DNA from: Amoebidium appalachense
Lineage: Eukaryota; Ichthyosporea
DNA: 64,000 nucleotides
Assembly: GCA_963693365.1 (NCBI GenBank)
Contig: CAVNZM010000010.1
Coordinates: forward strand, 7,316,001-7,380,000
Reading direction: 5' to 3'
Part shown: positions 31,283-43,039 of the stretch, one piece after another
How positions within the stretch are numbered: the stretch's first letter is position 1
Layout: every line of letters begins with the position of its first letter
The notes under the pieces: generated by a model
What the model was told of the DNA's origin: nothing
The model's database searches: none
What the model saw: the letters and a program-made list of their open reading frames with translations, nothing else
Position numbers and translations under genes: made by a program

Positions 31283-31517
31283 ACGCCTCCTCCTCCGAAA
31301 CTTCGCCCAAGTCTAGGTACCTCCCCATGTCGTGGGGAGGTGGCGGCCCAGCGCACCATTCGGGTGTGATGCCATACTTAATCCAGAAGAGCACGTCCTT
31401 GGCTGCTCCACCGCGCGCCCACTCATCATGGCACGCACGCACCCGTTGATAGAGCGGTGCAGGTGCTACCCCACCCACTGGCTTACTGGGAGCACACATA
31501 ACCGGCCGCCCCCGCAC
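31283..31517 (-). pseudogene. DIRS-like Pol: N-terminal RT segment
   Basis: Minus-strand fragment with a Trp/Ile-rich motif (KDVLFWIKYGITPEW) followed by an acidic helix leading directly into the RT core at 30361 once the intervening LTR is ignored. This matches the segment that precedes RT in DIRS-like Pol. The upstream boundary is unclear; the ATG at 31517 is only the first in frame. Confidence 0.65.
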
Positions 31518-31527
31518 AGACCACTGC

Positions 31528-31826
31528 TGCCGGGGCCCACACTAGGACTAGAGAGCAGCACACGTTGCTGCTGTACATGCTCACGCGAGCAGCCCACACG
31601 GGCTAACGTTGCCAGACGTGCCTAGGTGCTTATAGCTACACAAACAACCCCAAAACACAACCCCACTTGGGTTTTGCAAAAACTCATGAGCGCATCCGGT
31701 CTCAATGATCTGCGGTTCCTGGGCCTATTATTATAGCTAAAGTCTAGGGACCTACACGACTGACTATAGCGCTCACTGCGCTCAAAAGCTTTGGTCTTGG
31801 TCACTAGACCGGCCTCACTAACGCGC
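31528..31826. other. Upstream region of the DIRS-like element
   Basis: About 300 bp between the first recognisable Pol segment and the 5' terminal repeat. I see no coding region; it may be leader sequence or an eroded upstream ORF. Confidence 0.4.
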
Positions 31827-31970
31827 GAAGCGGCGAGGAAAAGACTGTTTGAGAGAAGCGAAAAACACGACTTTTATAGTCGCTTTTACAGGAAGAGATG
31901 TGTGATGCCGATCATCACACCTTCTTCTTCCGATTGGTGGATAAAATGAGTATTTACCAAATATATCATT
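31827..31970 (-). repeat. 5' terminal direct repeat of the DIRS-like element
   Basis: About 144 bp, nearly identical to 13655-13804. In element orientation it contains a CCAAT motif and then gactataaaagtcg, a TATA-like box inside a small palindrome, so it may hold the element's promoter. Confidence 0.75.
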
Positions 31971-32117
31971 GACAACTAGAAGGCAAATTCCTTCCCCTTT
32001 TTCCTGGCATTCACCTTGCGCTTATACTACACTACGCCTCAAACTCCAAAATATCCCCCCCCCCCCCTCCCCCCCCCCCCCCCCCCCCCCCCCCTCCCCC
32101 CTCCCCCCCCCCCTTCC

Positions 32118-32148
<31 letters not shown>

Positions 32149-33660
32149 AACAAAAAAAACAAAAAAAAAAAAACTTCCTGCACAAGTTTACGTTCCTCCC
32201 ACTCATAGTATGACCAATGTGGTGCTCATATAAATTGAAACCCCCTTTTCAAACTTACTTGTCTAATACCCAGGGCCCCAATTGTAACGGTTACACCCAC
32301 TTATTTTCAGAAGTTGAAGTACCAACATATGCAGAAGTCCTCGTATCATTACCTCCAGAAGGAACTTCTCCATCCCCCCTCCCCCCCCCCCCCACCCCCA
32401 CCCCCTCCCCTCCTCGCCCCCCTCTCCGCAAAGGAACGGCAGTCTGAGGAGCTATATACCCGTTAAATGTACTAATACACAGATAGAATAGGTTTTTAGT
32501 GAAGTTTATTTATTTATTCAGGTCAGTACGTGTCTCACCTGTTTATCGTAGGCACCAGGCCGTGTACTTGAATGTAGAGGGCTTGGCGCCTGAAGGGATG
32601 TTGATGTGCAGCTGAAGTAGAGCGGAAATTGAGCTTATATAGTACTTGAGGAGCTAGGTGACTACTTGGATATCGCTATACGTAAAGTAGGCAGGTGCCT
32701 AAATGACCTAAACTAGGCGCTTTATATACTAGTCGAGCGGGGCGTCATCTATCCTGAATTTCTAGGCTAGACCCGATAACGATTCCTATTGGCTAAGACT
32801 ATTAGATCTAACTATAAATAGCTATATTGCCGATTCATTCTATCGAATCACAACGCGCGGCTCGCATTCCTTCTACTTGATGGAGTCCGGCATTCCATGC
32901 TAAGGCACTAACTCAACATCCTTTCATACAAACATTTCATATGTACATGGGGGCTACGAATCTCGTATAGAATACAACACTATGTTATTATTAACTATGT
33001 GCAATACTAGAGATATATATAATGAATTACAATTTTCAATGAATATTGAAGTATATGCTGTAGTACGTTACTTTTCCCGGGAGATTTCCAGCCGATCTGT
33101 GATTGGCTGTTGTTCCTTATCAGTGCGCCCAAAGGCTCACAGCCAAGTTGAGGTGCACCAATAGATAACTTGGATCGGTGATTGTTTACATTTCATATAT
33201 TACGATGAGCTTTTTATATTACGTAATTTGCTGTGCGCGTTCACATAGAGCTTTCGCTAGATAAAGCTCTTTATTTCTTTATGCTGTTCCTGGAGGGCTA
33301 TAATTAGAATCCAAGGATACTTCAAGGATATGCTCAGGCTCTTTTTTATTGGCTAAGAGCATTACTGGGATACTCCAAGGCTGTAGGGGGTCGTTCTTAT
33401 TGCTCCGACCGAAATAGCGTGAAGGGTTTTTTTTAGATGTTGGTCATTAGCATACGTGATAGTGAACCAATAGCATGCTTTCCGTCAGATCCTTTAGATC
33501 TCCGCTCTGCGCGAGTACATGAGCATGTACGTAAGTGTACAGATATGCATTTAGAGCACAACGACATATGTAAAAGACTATTTCGACACACTTATAGTTT
33601 ATATTTTAAAATCATTTGCATATTAGCATACATAATTATTGACTACTTTGCGTCTCTCTC

Positions 33661-33751
<91 letters not shown>

Positions 33752-33944
33752 CCACCACCACCACCACCAAACCTCCTCTCCGCATCCGGGAGACCGAGAA
33801 ACTTCTAGTAGCTGGTTTCCAAAAAGGGAGTGGGCCGTTATACCAATACGGTGGGCCTGAAGGCAAATGTCAGCTCCATGGTTCAAACACTTGTGTGTAC
33901 TGCCTGGTGTAGTTTTATTGAATTGCCTGTAACGTCCCCCCTTC

Positions 33945-33986
<42 letters not shown>

Positions 33987-34052
33987 AACCGGCCGCCGCC
34001 GCCTCTTCGCTATTGTCTCTTTGTGTATCATCCTTTTTGTGCGTGTGCGTGC

Positions 34053-34143
<91 letters not shown>

Positions 34144-34478
34144 ACGTGCGTGCGTGTTCCGTGGCTCAAACATGTGTTTTGCTTGGTTTCCTTTTTAACA
34201 GTCCGTAGCCTTCACCCCTTCCTGCCCTCTCCCATTTCCCTCTCCGTGTATGCCTCCCTCCCTCTCCCCCCCCCCCCCCCCCCCCTTCTTTTTTTGGTAT
34301 GTGTGTGCCTATGTCTGCTGTCCGTGTGTGTATGCGTGTGTGCGTGCACGTGCCGCACGTGTGTGTGCACTTTCCTTTGGTGTTTAAGGGTAGACGTTGG
34401 TGGTGGGAAGGGGAGAGGGAGAGGGAGTAGGAAGGGGGAGGAGGAGAGGTGAAGGGGAGGATGGGGGGATGGGGGGAA

Positions 34479-34515
<37 letters not shown>

Positions 34516-34620
34516 GGGGATGTACGTGGGTGGGTGGGTGGGTTTGTGCGTGGAGAGGGGAGGGGGAAGGGGAGGGGGAGGGGGGAACGGGGGAGTGGGG
34601 GAAGGTGGGGGAGGGGCGGG

Positions 34621-34689
<69 letters not shown>

Positions 34690-34807
34690 ATATATACCGT
34701 AGTCACGTCCGGAAAAATTAGGCTGCTTCTACATAAAAGTGGGTGCTTTTTTCCTTTCTTTCATTCTTTCTTTCTTTCTTTTTTCTTTTTTTTTTTTTTT
34801 TTTTCGT

Positions 34808-34846
<39 letters not shown>

Positions 34847-35056
34847 GGGGTGGAGGAGGATTCATATCATCCCCCCCTACCTCATCATCGACACACACTC
34901 ACATAAGTTCATACACACACACACACACACAGGTATGCATTGCAGAAAAAAGCGAGAGCACACATATCAAACAGATTCACACACACACACACATCATCAC
35001 AGACCAACATGTACTATACGGGCGCGCGCGCGCACACACACACACACACGCACACA

Positions 35057-35091
<35 letters not shown>

Positions 35092-35116
35092 TGACTCACA
35101 CACTGACTCACACACT

Positions 35117-35151
<35 letters not shown>

Positions 35152-35154
35152 GCA

Positions 35155-35209
<55 letters not shown>

Positions 35210-35300
35210 TCACGGGCATACACACGGGGCCCCCGCGGGGGTTGGAGTAAGGGGGGGGGGGGGGGGGGGGACGGGAAGGTCTTTGTCGTTAGCTAAGACT
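31971..35300. other. Gene-free repeat-rich region
   Basis: No gene is recognised. Contents in order: poly-C then poly-A (32056-32173); unique AT-richer DNA (32174-33640) with no convincing exon; poly-C (33661-33749) followed by ACC repeats; poly-C (33947-33983); (TG)n 34053-34140; G-rich sequence 34390-34620; (GA)n 34627-34685; T-rich then poly-G (34750-34843); (CA)n with a CG core 35020-35210; poly-G 35250-35270. Long His/Thr, Cys/Val, Gly and Pro ORFs here are repeat artefacts. Confidence 0.7.
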
Positions 35301-35843
35301 CACTGACGAACCTCTTAGAACCCTCATATGTCCTCACAGTATGAACCTATTCCGTAGCAGATCACCACCACCATCCCCCAAACCACACCCATGTCCACCA
35401 AAAGCACCACCACAATCACAACACCACACCATAAACGCTTGAGGCTCAGCATCGCAGTTGAACCAATGACCAACGAGAGCTCTTGTTTGAACTTTATTAA
35501 TGGGTTTTGGGTGGAAGGGATGCATGGTGCTTCCCACTAGCGTGGCTGGGGCAAATGCCCTGTGCTGGTGATAATAGTACTGTAGCCAGGATTGATGAAG
35601 ATGTATGGCTTAGCTGAATGCACCATTAACACCCTTATCTAGGGTACAGTCGGTTCTAAATAAAAGCGGTAGTTCCTGTGACTGACACATTGGGGTTTCC
35701 TCCGGGGCAGACCGCGATAAATTGATTCTATTGAATAAATTCAAATAAAATTCCCCTACTCCAAAACGGCTGCTCCCAGCACAAGCACACACTGCCTCCT
35801 GCGCTAGTAGGGTAAAAAATAATGGGTTGGGTGAGGTTACGGG

Positions 35844-35878
<35 letters not shown>

Positions 35879-36842
35879 TACACTGATATATCATAGTATG
35901 GGAACATATGGGTCCACCGGAGGGGAAGGTCGGGTGGGTTAAGGGGTGAAGAGTGGACATGTCTATTATTTTTTCTGAAAATGAACTTTTTTTTTTCGTA
36001 CTGGTGATGGTCGTGGTGGTGGGGTTGTAAAGTGATCATAAGGTGTGTGCGCATTTAGTTGATTGGTTCGTTCATTTCGGGGGTGGGGGTGGGGGTGGGG
36101 AGGGGGGGGGGGGGGTGGGAGGGCCGGGAGGAAGGGGATGGAGGGTCCCTGAGGGGGCAGGTGGCGGGGGGCGGGAGGGGGGGGAGGGGCAGCTGGTGGG
36201 GGAGGCAGGGAGGGGGGAGGATGGGAGGGCCGGGATGTGGGGATGTGTGGGCTCCGGAGGGGGGGGGGGAGGGGGGGGGGGGGGGGGGGGGGGACTCAGC
36301 TGGGGGGGGGTGGGGGGGGGGGGGGGGGGGGGGGGTGGGGAGGGCGGATGGGGGGGGGGGGGAGGGGGGAGGGGAAGGGGAGAGGAGGGGGGAAAAGGGA
36401 TGTAAGAGCCTCGTTGAGTCTCACGGCAGACGGAGAGGACACCTCGTCACCGGGGGGAGGGAGTGGAGAGGAGGGGGGATAAGGGTGTCTCTGCATAGGG
36501 CACCTGTCAATTGGACTTGTCACAATTGAAAAAATGCCCCCTGAGCTACGTAGCAATTGCAAATACAATAGCAGTCCACGGTGATTTGGCTGAGTTGCCC
36601 AGAGCCCTCATCCATCGTGTTGTCACGTCAGAAGTTCTGTCGAAATGGAAACTGTGTGGTTGTCATGTTGTCCTACCCAATAGAATTATAGGTGCCTTCC
36701 TATACACTACGTAGCAGTGTTCAGTACAACCACCTATCACAAATACCATCAGTAGGCACCGTAATGAGCAGTAGTGAATTAACGGCATTACATTTATTAC
36801 AGTGGACTCAGGAGTGACTTTCATAAGTGTGCTGTCTTGCAG
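35301..36842. other. Region without a recognised gene
   Basis: Unique sequence with G-rich blocks (35844-35878 and 36080-36400). A 67-codon plus-strand ORF at 36511-36714 (LKKCPLSYVAIANTIAVHG) has protein-like composition but no recognisable motif or clear splice sites. It could be an exon of an unidentified gene or a fortuitous ORF. Confidence 0.4.
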
Positions 36843-37002
36843 AATCAACCGTTCGTACGGTAGTAACTCCACTGCACCCGGAGCTGAAATGGACCAAGGC
36901 AAACAGTATCGGCTGACTGTGGCCGAGAAGGTCATAGGGGTTGTTGGAGAGCACAAGGGGGCAGCAGCTGTGGTCTGTGAGTGGACTAACAGTAACAGCC
37001 AG
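36843..37002 (+). CDS. Possible isolated exon, no recognised domain
   Basis: A 160-nt segment bounded by a good acceptor (ttgcag before 36843) and donor (CAG then gtaggt after 37002), open in one frame. It encodes 53 residues including VAEKVIGVVGEHKGAA and VVCEWTNSNSQ. No family is recognised and no partner exon could be placed. The intron that would follow starts with a perfect inverted repeat 10 nt after the donor. It may be a real host exon or a fragment of a mobile element. Confidence 0.3.
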
Positions 37003-37012
37003 GTAGGTCACT

Positions 37013-37106
37013 TGTCAGTGCAACTTGCACGGTATCACAATGTGGGGGGGGATTTCCCCAGCCCACATCCACGGTTACATTGTGATACCGTGCAAGTTGC
37101 ACTGAC

Positions 37107-37107
<1 letters not shown>
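37013..37107. repeat. Perfect 31-bp inverted repeat (hairpin)
   Basis: Arms 37013-37043 and 37077-37107 are perfect reverse complements, each spanning gtgcaacttgcacggtat or its complement, with a 33-nt loop. Transcribed RNA would form a fully paired 31-bp stem. It starts 10 nt after a putative splice donor. It could be a small-RNA precursor, a MITE relic or an inverted-repeat assembly feature; no MITE-type target duplication is evident. Confidence 0.9.
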
Positions 37108-37151
<44 letters not shown>

Positions 37152-37739
37152 CTATGACCCCCCCCCCCCCCCCCCCCTCCCCACTCCCCCCCCTCTTCTC
37201 CTCCCCGGGCCCCCCGGCCTCCCGGGGCGCCCCCGGAACCCTTCTACATTGTTACAACTGTCACTGCAAAAGCTTTAAGCACACCCGTAAGCCACCAACA
37301 CTTTATGTGATCAGTAATCGCGAGACACTTCGGTGACTGTGTGTGTGTGTGTGTTTGCGTATGCTTGCGTGCATATGTGTGGGTGTGTGCTTGCATGTGG
37401 ATGTATGCTTGTGCGTGCATGTGCGTGCATGCAGGTGCCATGCATGTGCATGGCGTGCGTGCATGGGCTGTGCGCCGGGCATGCATGCATGTGAGTGAGC
37501 ACATGCGCATACATATGTGTCTGGGTATCAGTGTGTGGAGGAGAGGGGGAGGGGGGGGGGAGGTGGGGGGGTGTGTGTAGGGGGGGTGGAGGTGCAAACT
37601 GTAGCTTGGACCACTTGCTGTGGGGATATGATGTAAACTCACGTTATAAATCAACCATCTTACTGTGATCATAGTGTACCGGCGTGTCATGATAGTAACT
37701 GCGTCATTCCCCCCAAAGGCTTTTGCATGAGGCAAGTTT

Positions 37740-37889
37740 CGAAATGCATGCCCCCCTCCCCACTTCCCTTGGGCCCCCGCCAACATTTTGCCGTTGCCTA
37801 ATTAATCCGGATTCCGAAATGGATGCCCCCCTCCCCACTTCCCTTGGGCCCCCGCCAACATTTTGCCGTTGCCTAATTAATCCGGATTC
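37740..37889. repeat. 75-bp tandem repeat, two copies plus a partial
   Basis: The landmark cgaaatg(c/g)atgcccccctcc recurs at 37740, 37815 and 37890, exactly 75 bp apart. The third copy runs into the long poly-C tract. Confidence 0.9.
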
Positions 37890-37898
37890 CGAAATGGA

Positions 37899-37900
<2 letters not shown>

Positions 37901-37975
<75 letters not shown>
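37901..37975. repeat. Uninterrupted 75-nt poly-C
   Basis: Seventy-five consecutive C residues beginning at the same register where C6 stands in the preceding 75-bp units, so the tract seems to have grown from the C6 of a third unit. Confidence 0.95.
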
Positions 37976-38822
37976 ATCCCCACCCCCATCGGATCCCACA
38001 AAACCATTTTGCAACTGCTACATAATAATATGCTCGCATCACCATCCCCTCTAGGCCTCCATACACAGCCCCCCCTACGCAACATAAAAACACACAAAAC
38101 GAAGTTCGAGGAGGAACACCTCATGGCAAAAATCTCGCTGGGTTGGGGGGGGGGGAATGAATCACACTGTGTGCGCAACTGATTAACATGTGTAGTCTGC
38201 AGGGCAGGCTTACTCGTAGGCTTTGCACATCGTGTAGTTCTGTTTATGTTCAATGATTTTAAAGTTTATCTTATTTTAAATCCCGGCCACAGGCCATCGG
38301 TAATAGTCTACACACGCACAGCCATGTGTCTTGGAATTTTTGCCCGGCCCACCTATTCAGGAATATATTCCTATGGCCTATTCATACTGAAAATACGAAC
38401 TTCCAACCATGGCTGTGGTGTGGAGTGATACGGACAAACTGTGCTGGGCTCATACATTACAACATTATAAGTGAATACGGAACTTGCGTATCGCGAGTTC
38501 ATAATAAATTCTGGGAATGTCCTTTTTCTGTGGTTATGTGTGTGTATCTAAAAGTGTGTGTGTGCAAGACAGCGCGGGTGCGCACGTGCAAGTATCATGT
38601 GTACGCAATACGGGGTACCTGTGCAGCATGCGGAAAAAAGCTGGTCAGCGAATTTAAGTTTTGAGAGACTGCTAAGAATGCCTCCGGACCTACTTGTTTT
38701 CACTATATCGGTCACGGATAGCCTCACCCTAAGCCTATACATTTCAATAGTATTTCAAATACTTGTAACGAACATATTATCCATTTGCCAAAGACACCTG
38801 GAACCGCCCCCCTCCCTTCCCC

Positions 38823-38859
<37 letters not shown>

Positions 38860-38912
38860 AAAACAAAAACAAAAAAAAAAAACACGCCAAAACGTCAAAA
38901 ACCCCACACAAA

Positions 38913-40207
38913 TTACAACACCTGAACCCCCCCAGCCTGAGTGGGCATGGGAGCTTTTGTCTCCATCGACTTTTCCATTTTATCCGCCCCCTCCATCTCC
39001 TGCACCGACATCTCATGTTTCATCTCATTGGCCGTCGCCGTTGGCATAGCAACCGAGTCCACGTGCATGACGCTCCGTCCAGTACCTTCCATAGCCTTCT
39101 CCATACTATCGGCCATAACCATTTTCTCCACCGGGGCATCTGTAGCCTTTGCAGGGCTAATAGTCTCCAACTGTTTCATCATCATGGTCGCCGCCTCCTC
39201 CACCCCATTCATTGCCTCATGTAGCGCCACCAATGTAGCGTCTGCCGTCTGAACAGGAGCCGCCGTCATGGGGGGTTTCTCCATCGATTTCTCCATCACA
39301 TCGGCATGCACCATATCGGCGGCGTCCATCATCTTGCTCATACTCGCCGATTCCGCGTGTTGAGTCATGGCCATATCCGATGTTTTGGTGGGGGCGAGGG
39401 TGTTAGTCATGGGCGGGTGTTCCATTGACTTCTCCATCATATCGGCGACATCCATCGGCTTGGCCATACTTGGTGCGTCGCTGTGAGCCATCATGGTGGT
39501 GGCGGCCATGGGCATACCTGGTTTCTCCATGGAATGTTCCACCGCATCTGCCTTAACCATTGCGGAAAGATCCATGGCCCCGGGCTTGGCCATAGCGTCA
39601 GTGTGCACCATAGGTGCCGCTGTAGGTGCCGGCATGGCCGAATCCGATTGGTGGGGCATCATTGACGAGGTAGGCACTGGCATTGGCTCGTGCATCATCG
39701 ACGACGTAGGCATTGGCTCGTGCATCATTGATGACGAAGTAGGCATCGGCTCGTGCATCATTGACGAAGTAGGCATTGGCTCGTGCATCATTGACGATGA
39801 AGTGGGCATCATCTGGTGTTCCATCATCATCTGGTGCACCTCGTCCATGTATGGGCGGGGGATATTAATCATGGCCAAGGCCTTTGCCTGGGTGTCTGGC
39901 TCCATGCCGTGGGCCCTGAGGATGGCCTCAAACGACATGTCGTCCTCTGCCTGTGACATCTCCTTGGCTACGTCCTCCTGTACAGACACATGCAGTGTGT
40001 TAGGGTTGAAAGGGAAAGCAGTGGTCACCACGTTTGATAAAGTTCTCGCATGCCCTTTCCTCTCTATTGATGTTTTATTACACCTGAATAACGCAAAAGC
40101 GCGCACACGCAGCCGACCTCTCCTCCTCCCACCACCCAAACCACATTCCAAGAACCTCCTCCTCCCCCCCCCCCCCTCCCCCCGGTGGGCCCCTCCCCCC
40201 CCTTTCC

Positions 40208-40260
<53 letters not shown>

Positions 40261-42169
40261 GCATGGTCATCAGCTTCTGGTCGAACTTCTCCGTATCCAT
40301 GATCATCTGCTCGACGTGCTTAGCCCCCATCATCTCTGTCTTCATCATGTGGTTGATGGCCGCCATGCCCTTCATGGGTTTACCCTCTGTCGGGTGCACC
40401 ACTATGGTTTCCTGGTCGTCGGCCATGTTGTAGGGGGGCAGTGTCAGGTTGACAAATGGCATGGATACGTGCTCTTCCTCGGGGTAGCTGCAGAAAGTGG
40501 ATGTTGTTAGTTGGTGGTGAATAAATAAAAAAGAGAATGCGGGTGATTTAGCATTTATGTGGTGTGTGTAAGTGTAACGTCAGTGTGTGTGTGTGTGTGT
40601 TAGTGTGCGCGCGCGTGTGTGTCGTTTCCTTCTCTTATATTCCCTTTCTACTTGCCCTTTGGGTCCCCCCCCCCCCCCCCCCTCCCACCCTCTCTGTGTG
40701 TGTCTTCTGGCACAGAGTGGGATGGTGGTGGTGGTTTTTTTTTTTTCTTTTTTCTTTTTTTTTTTTTTCGGGGGGGGGGGGGTACATACTCCATGTGCAT
40801 CTTCTCGAAGCCAGGGAGGACAAAGACGTTCTTAGGCACGTGCATGATCTTAGTGTTGGCCATGATGACGTCGGCAAGGCCCCACGTGCCATTGAGGATC
40901 GACTTCTTGAGATCGCACAGGCGCTGTGACTTGATGAACCCGGGCATGCACTGCATTTCAATCTGCAATGGAAAAGTGTCAATCGGCAGGCACGTACGAA
41001 GGAATCATTGATGATGTTGATGCATTATTAACATGGTTGGTACGATAATGTTTGTTGTGGCACCAACCAATATTGTGTGTGCTGTCAGTGAAGTTAATAG
41101 CTTGGTATGAAGAAAAAGTCCTGGGGGAAAAGGGAGCGGCTAAAGTGAGGGGGTTTAAAGGATGATAGAGAACTGGCACAAGGTGGAGTAGAATTCGGAC
41201 GGGGGAAGGTTTGGGCCTGGGCCTGGGGCTGGGGGGGGGGGGGGGGGGGGGGTTTGAATGCGGAACACGGTACGAAGTACGCATACACGACGAGAAGCAT
41301 GGTGCAGGACACATGCAAAGGCAAACATTCAAGTATGCAACATCAGCCATGTGCACAGTATGCGTCATAAGCAGAGCCCATCCTCAGGGAGGACCCAAGT
41401 CATCAATTGCGTCTGAGTTTCGACCCCTTAGCCCGCGTATATAGGGGAGAGGGGGGTTGCACCGACCTCCTTGGGCAGCCTAAAGTGGTACCACAGACGA
41501 TCAGTCTTCTGCAAATTTCCAAACGCCATCTTGATAGCCTCCTTGATCATCGGCCCAACACTGGCCCCATCGGCATGATCCTCAGACAGCATCCCCACAA
41601 ACGGATCGATATTGTCCAGTCGATTGTTGTAAAGTGCACGCAGTTTGCGGCGCAGATATGGATCGGCCGTCATCTGATCGAAGCGATCGATAATGTCGCC
41701 GGTGAAAAGTGCACGGGCCATGCGGTAGTCGTAGAGAGCAAGGTCCCGGCCACGTTGGATGTTCACGGAGACAATGTCGAGTGACTCGGTGTATCCACCA
41801 CCCCAGGTGGTGTGGCCCCTGTGTGTGTGTGTGTGTTGGGGGAAGGGGGAGGGGGGGGGGGGGGGGGGAGAGAGAGAGAGAGAGAGGGAAGACCGGCTAA
41901 ACGTCAGAAACGGATCATGTTGGAAGGGTAAATATGAACAGACACCATCGAACACACACACGACATTATACAAACCTAACGTTTTTCTCCTGACTTCCAT
42001 TCTATTCCATCCTGCCTCCTTACAACAGAGGGGAGCGGGGAAGACAAATGCACATGTCGGTGTGTGTGTGTGTGTGGCAGCACGGGGGGGTGAGCGCGAG
42101 AGGATAGTCAGAGAAAGAGAGAGGGAGAGAAGGAATGAGAGGGAGAGGGAGAGAGAACGGTGTGTGTGT

Positions 42170-42200
<31 letters not shown>

Positions 42201-43003
42201 GGGAGAGAGAGAGAGAGAGAGATGGGGGAAGGGGGGGGGGGCGGCTCTCTACCTGAACAGATGGTTGCGCATGGCGTCGACAACCTTGTGGTCGATCCTT
42301 TCCATTGGCTGCTGCCACAAACCAATCAAAAACGGCTCAATCATGTTTCCGGTCTCGTTCATGTGCTGGTCGTAGCGGAAAAACATATCCGACAGGTTTG
42401 CTGGGCCGGCCTTGTGCATGCGGTACTTCTTGTTTTGCTCGTCATAGTCCATGTAGTCATACCGGTCAAATCGGTTGCTGACCTGAGACATGCGGGAAAA
42501 GGGGTGTGAGAAGAAGATATATCTGGTGGGTGTGTGGGGGTGAGTGTGTTGGGGATGCGGTTGGGGGTGTTGGCAAGCGAGCTCTGGAGATGCCCGATTC
42601 AAAGGTGGATATGCAAAACATGAAAATCCCCCCCCCCCCCCCCCCTCCGCGCACTCGCTCTCTCCTACCGACTGATAGCTATGAACCATGGCATGTGAGA
42701 CACAAACCTGGATGATTAGCCAACCCATGGGGTAATCATTCTTCATTTTGCATTAGTTTACCCACACGGGTGCACCAGAAATCTCATGCAGGGCCTCACC
42801 ATGCTATGGCCCATGCGGAAGACGGAGCCAGCAAACAGACGGGGCACACCGGGGGCAGTCATGTTGTCATAGGGAGCCTCCTTCATGCGCACACCGAGTA
42901 GTGCTGGCAGCCAGTCCTCCCACGTGATTTTTTGGATCTCGCTCTCGACAATCACACGGGCAATGTTAAATTGCTCCTCTACGTCCATGGTGACGTGGTC
43001 CTG

Positions 43004-43039
<36 letters not shown>

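Larger units (their letters stand above)
13655..31970 (-). mobile_element. DIRS-like RT/RNase H element, split by two LTR elements
   Basis: Near-identical direct repeats lie at 13655-13804 and 31827-31970. Between them, on the minus strand, are reverse transcriptase and RNase H segments of the DIRS type (FLDDWL, DAATTHGWGA, LNDRADWLSR). A gypsy element (13894-28637) and a solo LTR (30362-31282) are inserted inside. Subtracting both with their duplications leaves about 2.64 kb, short for a DIRS element, and no tyrosine recombinase or methyltransferase is found. The element is therefore internally deleted or non-autonomous. Several frame breaks show decay. Class assignment rests on RT/RNase H motifs, not on a search. 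Confidence 0.7.
37108..38912. other. Repeat-rich spacer downstream of the peroxidase gene
   Basis: Contains (CA)n (37111-37149), poly-C (37158-37176), TG/TGCA-rich DNA (37340-37510), a 75-bp tandem repeat, a 75-nt poly-C run, unique sequence 37976-38800 with no convincing exon, and poly-C followed by A-rich sequence (38821-38882) just past the peroxidase stop. Confidence 0.6.
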
